From Hyphomonas sp. (GTDB taxonomy: Bacteria > Pseudomonadota > Alphaproteobacteria > Caulobacterales > Hyphomonadaceae), in assembly GCA_024743015.1 (NCBI GenBank), contig JANSXJ010000192.1, positions 1 through 6,955 of the forward strand: 6,955 bases of DNA. The letters are read 5' to 3'. Under the pieces are notes generated by a model, which was not told where the DNA came from, did not search any database, and saw nothing but the letters and a program-made list of their open reading frames with translations. The position numbers and the translations under genes are program-made. Shown here one piece after another: positions 5,573 to 6,955 of this stretch (position 1 is its first letter; the number at the start of each line of letters is the position of its first letter).

Positions 5573-6915
5573 CAGATCACCTCCTTCAGCGCGGCCACAT
5601 AGGCAGCGATATCGTCCTGCGTCGTGCACTCGGTTGCTGCTGCGATGATGACGTCACCAAACCCCGGATCCGGTATGAGACGGCTGGCACGGACGCCGCC
5701 CAGTACGCCGCGCTCTTCGAGCATGGCGAGGACCGCTTCGGCGTCGACCGGGGTGCGGAACGCAAACTCATTGAAGAACCGCGGAGTGAGGATCTCGACG
5801 CCCGGGACGGCCTCAAGGGAATCGGCGAGATCGCACGCTGTCTCATGGTTCAACGCCGCAAGTTGTTCCAGCCCTTTCCCTCCAAGCAGCGTCATGTGAG
5901 CCGTGAACGCCAAGGCGCAAAGCCCTGAATTCGTGCAGATATTTGACGTCGCCTTGTCGCGACGGATGTGCTGCTCGCGGGTAGAGAGCGTCAATACGAA
6001 ACCGCGATCGCCATCTGCGTCCACAGTCTCGCCGCAGAGGCGCCCTGGCATTTGCCGGACCAATTTCTGCGTGCAGGCGAACAGGCCGACATAGGGACCG
6101 CCAAAGGTGAGCGGATTGCCGATCGACTGGCCTTCGCCGACTGCAATATCAGCGCCCATTTCTCCGGGAGGTGTGACCAGGCCCAGCGAGACGGCTTCGG
6201 TGAACACGCTGACCAGCAGGGCTTTCTTCTCATGCGCCGCATCCGCAACCGGAGAGAGGTCAGTGACCGTTCCGAACACGTTCGGCGACTGCCCGATAAC
6301 GCAGGCGGTCGCGTCGTCGACATGATTGGCGAGGTCCAGCTCACCATCGATTGCCGGTTCAAGTTCGATCACTTCGATGCCCTGTGCCTCGCAAAGCAGC
6401 CGCGTTGCCGCCGCATAGTGAGGGTGCAGGCCGCCGGACAGAACCACTTTCTTGCGACGGGTGACCCGGCACGCCATGACCGCTGCTTCGGCGCAGGCGG
6501 TCGAGCCATCATACATGCTGGCATTGGCCACATCCATTGCGGTCATCGCTGCCACCTGGGTCTGGAACTCGAACAGGGTTTGCAGCGTGCCCTGGGCGAT
6601 TTCCGGCTGATAAGGTGTGTAGGTGGTGAGGAATTCGGAGCGTTGAATGATCATGTCTACGCTGGCCGGGACGTGGTGCTTATAGGCCCCTGCCCCGACA
6701 AAGAACGGCACTTCCCCTGCCGTCGTATTTTTGGCGGCGAGGCGCGACAGGTGGCGCTCAACGGCGAGCTCTCCCTGATGATCCGGTAAGCCTTCAATCG
6801 TACCCTTCAAGCGCGCGCTTTGCGGCACGTCCTCGTAAAAGTCATCAACGCTGGACGCGCCGATCGTGTTCAGCATCGCCGCGCGATCTTCCGGGGTGAG
6901 CGGGAGATATCTCAT
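5572..6915 (-). CDS. gcvPA: Glycine dehydrogenase (decarboxylating) subunit 1, glycine cleavage P-protein N-terminal half (447 aa)
   Basis: This is the N-terminal, non-lysine half of the split P-protein; it pairs with GcvPB to make the active decarboxylase of the glycine cleavage system. The N-terminus RYLPLT (2-7) and the acidic DDFYEDVP segment (24-31) are typical. Further landmarks are [13 protein letters not shown] (71-83), [14 protein letters not shown] (99-112) and [10 protein letters not shown] (131-140), which belong to the cofactor and substrate pocket region in this family. Length is normal for subunit 1. The ATG at 6915 has AAGGGGG (6930-6924) 8 nt upstream. The stop TGA (5574-5572) shares its A with the gcvPB ATG, so translation is probably coupled. 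Only 40 nt lie upstream in the window; gcvH and gcvT would be expected there in the usual order but are not seen. Confidence 0.96.
   Translation of the reverse strand: MRYLPLTPEDRAAMLNTIGASSVDDFYEDVPQSARLKGTIEGLPDHQGELAVERHLSRLAAKNTTAGEVPFFVGAGAYKHHVPASVDMIIQRSEFLTTYTPYQPEIAQGTLQTLFEFQTQVAAMTAMDVANASMYDGSTACAEAAVMACRVTRRKKVVLSGGLHPHYAAATRLLCEAQGIEVIELEPAIDGELDLANHVDDATACVIGQSPNVFGTVTDLSPVADAAHEKKALLVSVFTEAVSLGLVTPPGEMGADIAVGEGQSIGNPLTFGGPYVGLFACTQKLVRQMPGRLCGETVDADGDRGFVLTLSTREQHIRRDKATSNICTNSGLCALAFTAHMTLLGGKGLEQLAALNHETACDLADSLEAVPGVEILTPRFFNEFAFRTPVDAEAVLAMLEERGVLGGVRASRLIPDPGFGDVIIAAATECTTQDDIAAYVAALKEVI
5575..5586 (-). promoter_or_regulatory. Very strong ribosome binding site for gcvPB
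   Basis: On the minus strand the 12 nt AAGGAGGTGATC are an exact complement of the conserved 3' end of 16S rRNA (GATCACCTCCTT). The AAGGAGG core (5586-5580) is 7 nt from the ATG at 5572. The site lies within the last codons of gcvPA (Lys-Glu-Val-Ile, then TGA), so the gcvPA C-terminus and the gcvPB ribosome site are encoded by the same bases. It settles the gcvPB start. Confidence 0.88.
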
Positions 6916-6923
6916 GGCCTAAG

Positions 6924-6930
6924 CCCCCTT
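6924..6930 (-). promoter_or_regulatory. Ribosome binding site of gcvPA
   Basis: AAGGGGG on the minus strand lies 8 nt before the gcvPA ATG (6915-6913). Upstream of it the minus strand is T-rich (6951-6935), with no clear coding frame, so gcvPA is probably preceded by a short non-coding spacer rather than by an overlapping gene. Confidence 0.7.
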
Positions 6931-6955
6931 CCCTAAAATGAAAAATAAAATCGCC

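Noticed and set aside
5573..5629. Extended gcvPB start at ATG 5629, adding 19 residues
   Set aside because: The extra residues do not resemble the family N-terminus, and the ideal ribosome site marks the ATG at 5572.
5968..6789. Long plus-strand open frame of 273 codons opposite gcvPA
   Set aside because: It is an antisense shadow of a highly conserved enzyme gene, rich in Arg, His and Cys, with no recognisable domain.

Overview
The window reads as a conserved chromosomal stretch of an alphaproteobacterium. Three things point that way: paired F0 stator genes for subunits b' and b, with the F0 cluster ending after b rather than running into F1 genes; a two-subunit (split) glycine dehydrogenase; and the general codon and GC character. 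A Caulobacterales or Hyphomonadaceae-like host fits but cannot be fixed from this sequence. Nothing suggests a phage, plasmid, transposon, CRISPR array or RNA gene.

Layout. Positions 1-1111 (+) carry the end of an F0 ATP synthase operon: b' (16-555), then b (560-1111), 4 nt apart, closed by a strong hairpin terminator at 1144-1176. Converging on that hairpin from the other side is a small minus-strand gene for a two-helix membrane protein of unknown function (1170-1544). Its stop codon lies inside the terminator's T-tract. A 123-nt divergent spacer (1545-1667) leads into two tandem plus-strand acyltransferase-3 family membrane proteins (1668-2768 and 2854-4002), which are clear paralogs. The 85-nt gap between them holds a 9-bp inverted repeat. 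The second acyltransferase ends 1 nt from the stop codon of the convergent minus-strand operon gcvPA-gcvPB (6915 to 4004). This encodes both halves of the glycine cleavage P-protein; the two genes overlap by one base, and gcvPB has an unusually complete Shine-Dalgarno sequence.

How the genes work together. The b'/b pair forms the peripheral stalk of ATP synthase. GcvPA/GcvPB form the PLP-dependent decarboxylase of the glycine cleavage system; gcvT and gcvH would be expected upstream, beyond position 6955. The acyltransferases probably acylate a cell-envelope glycan or lipid, but no glycosyltransferase or polymer locus lies nearby to name the substrate.

I see no convincing new system here. 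The points most worth a second look are the acyltransferase duplication with its intergenic palindrome, the very tight convergent junctions at 1144-1176 and 4000-4006, and the 12-nt exact anti-Shine-Dalgarno complement before gcvPB.
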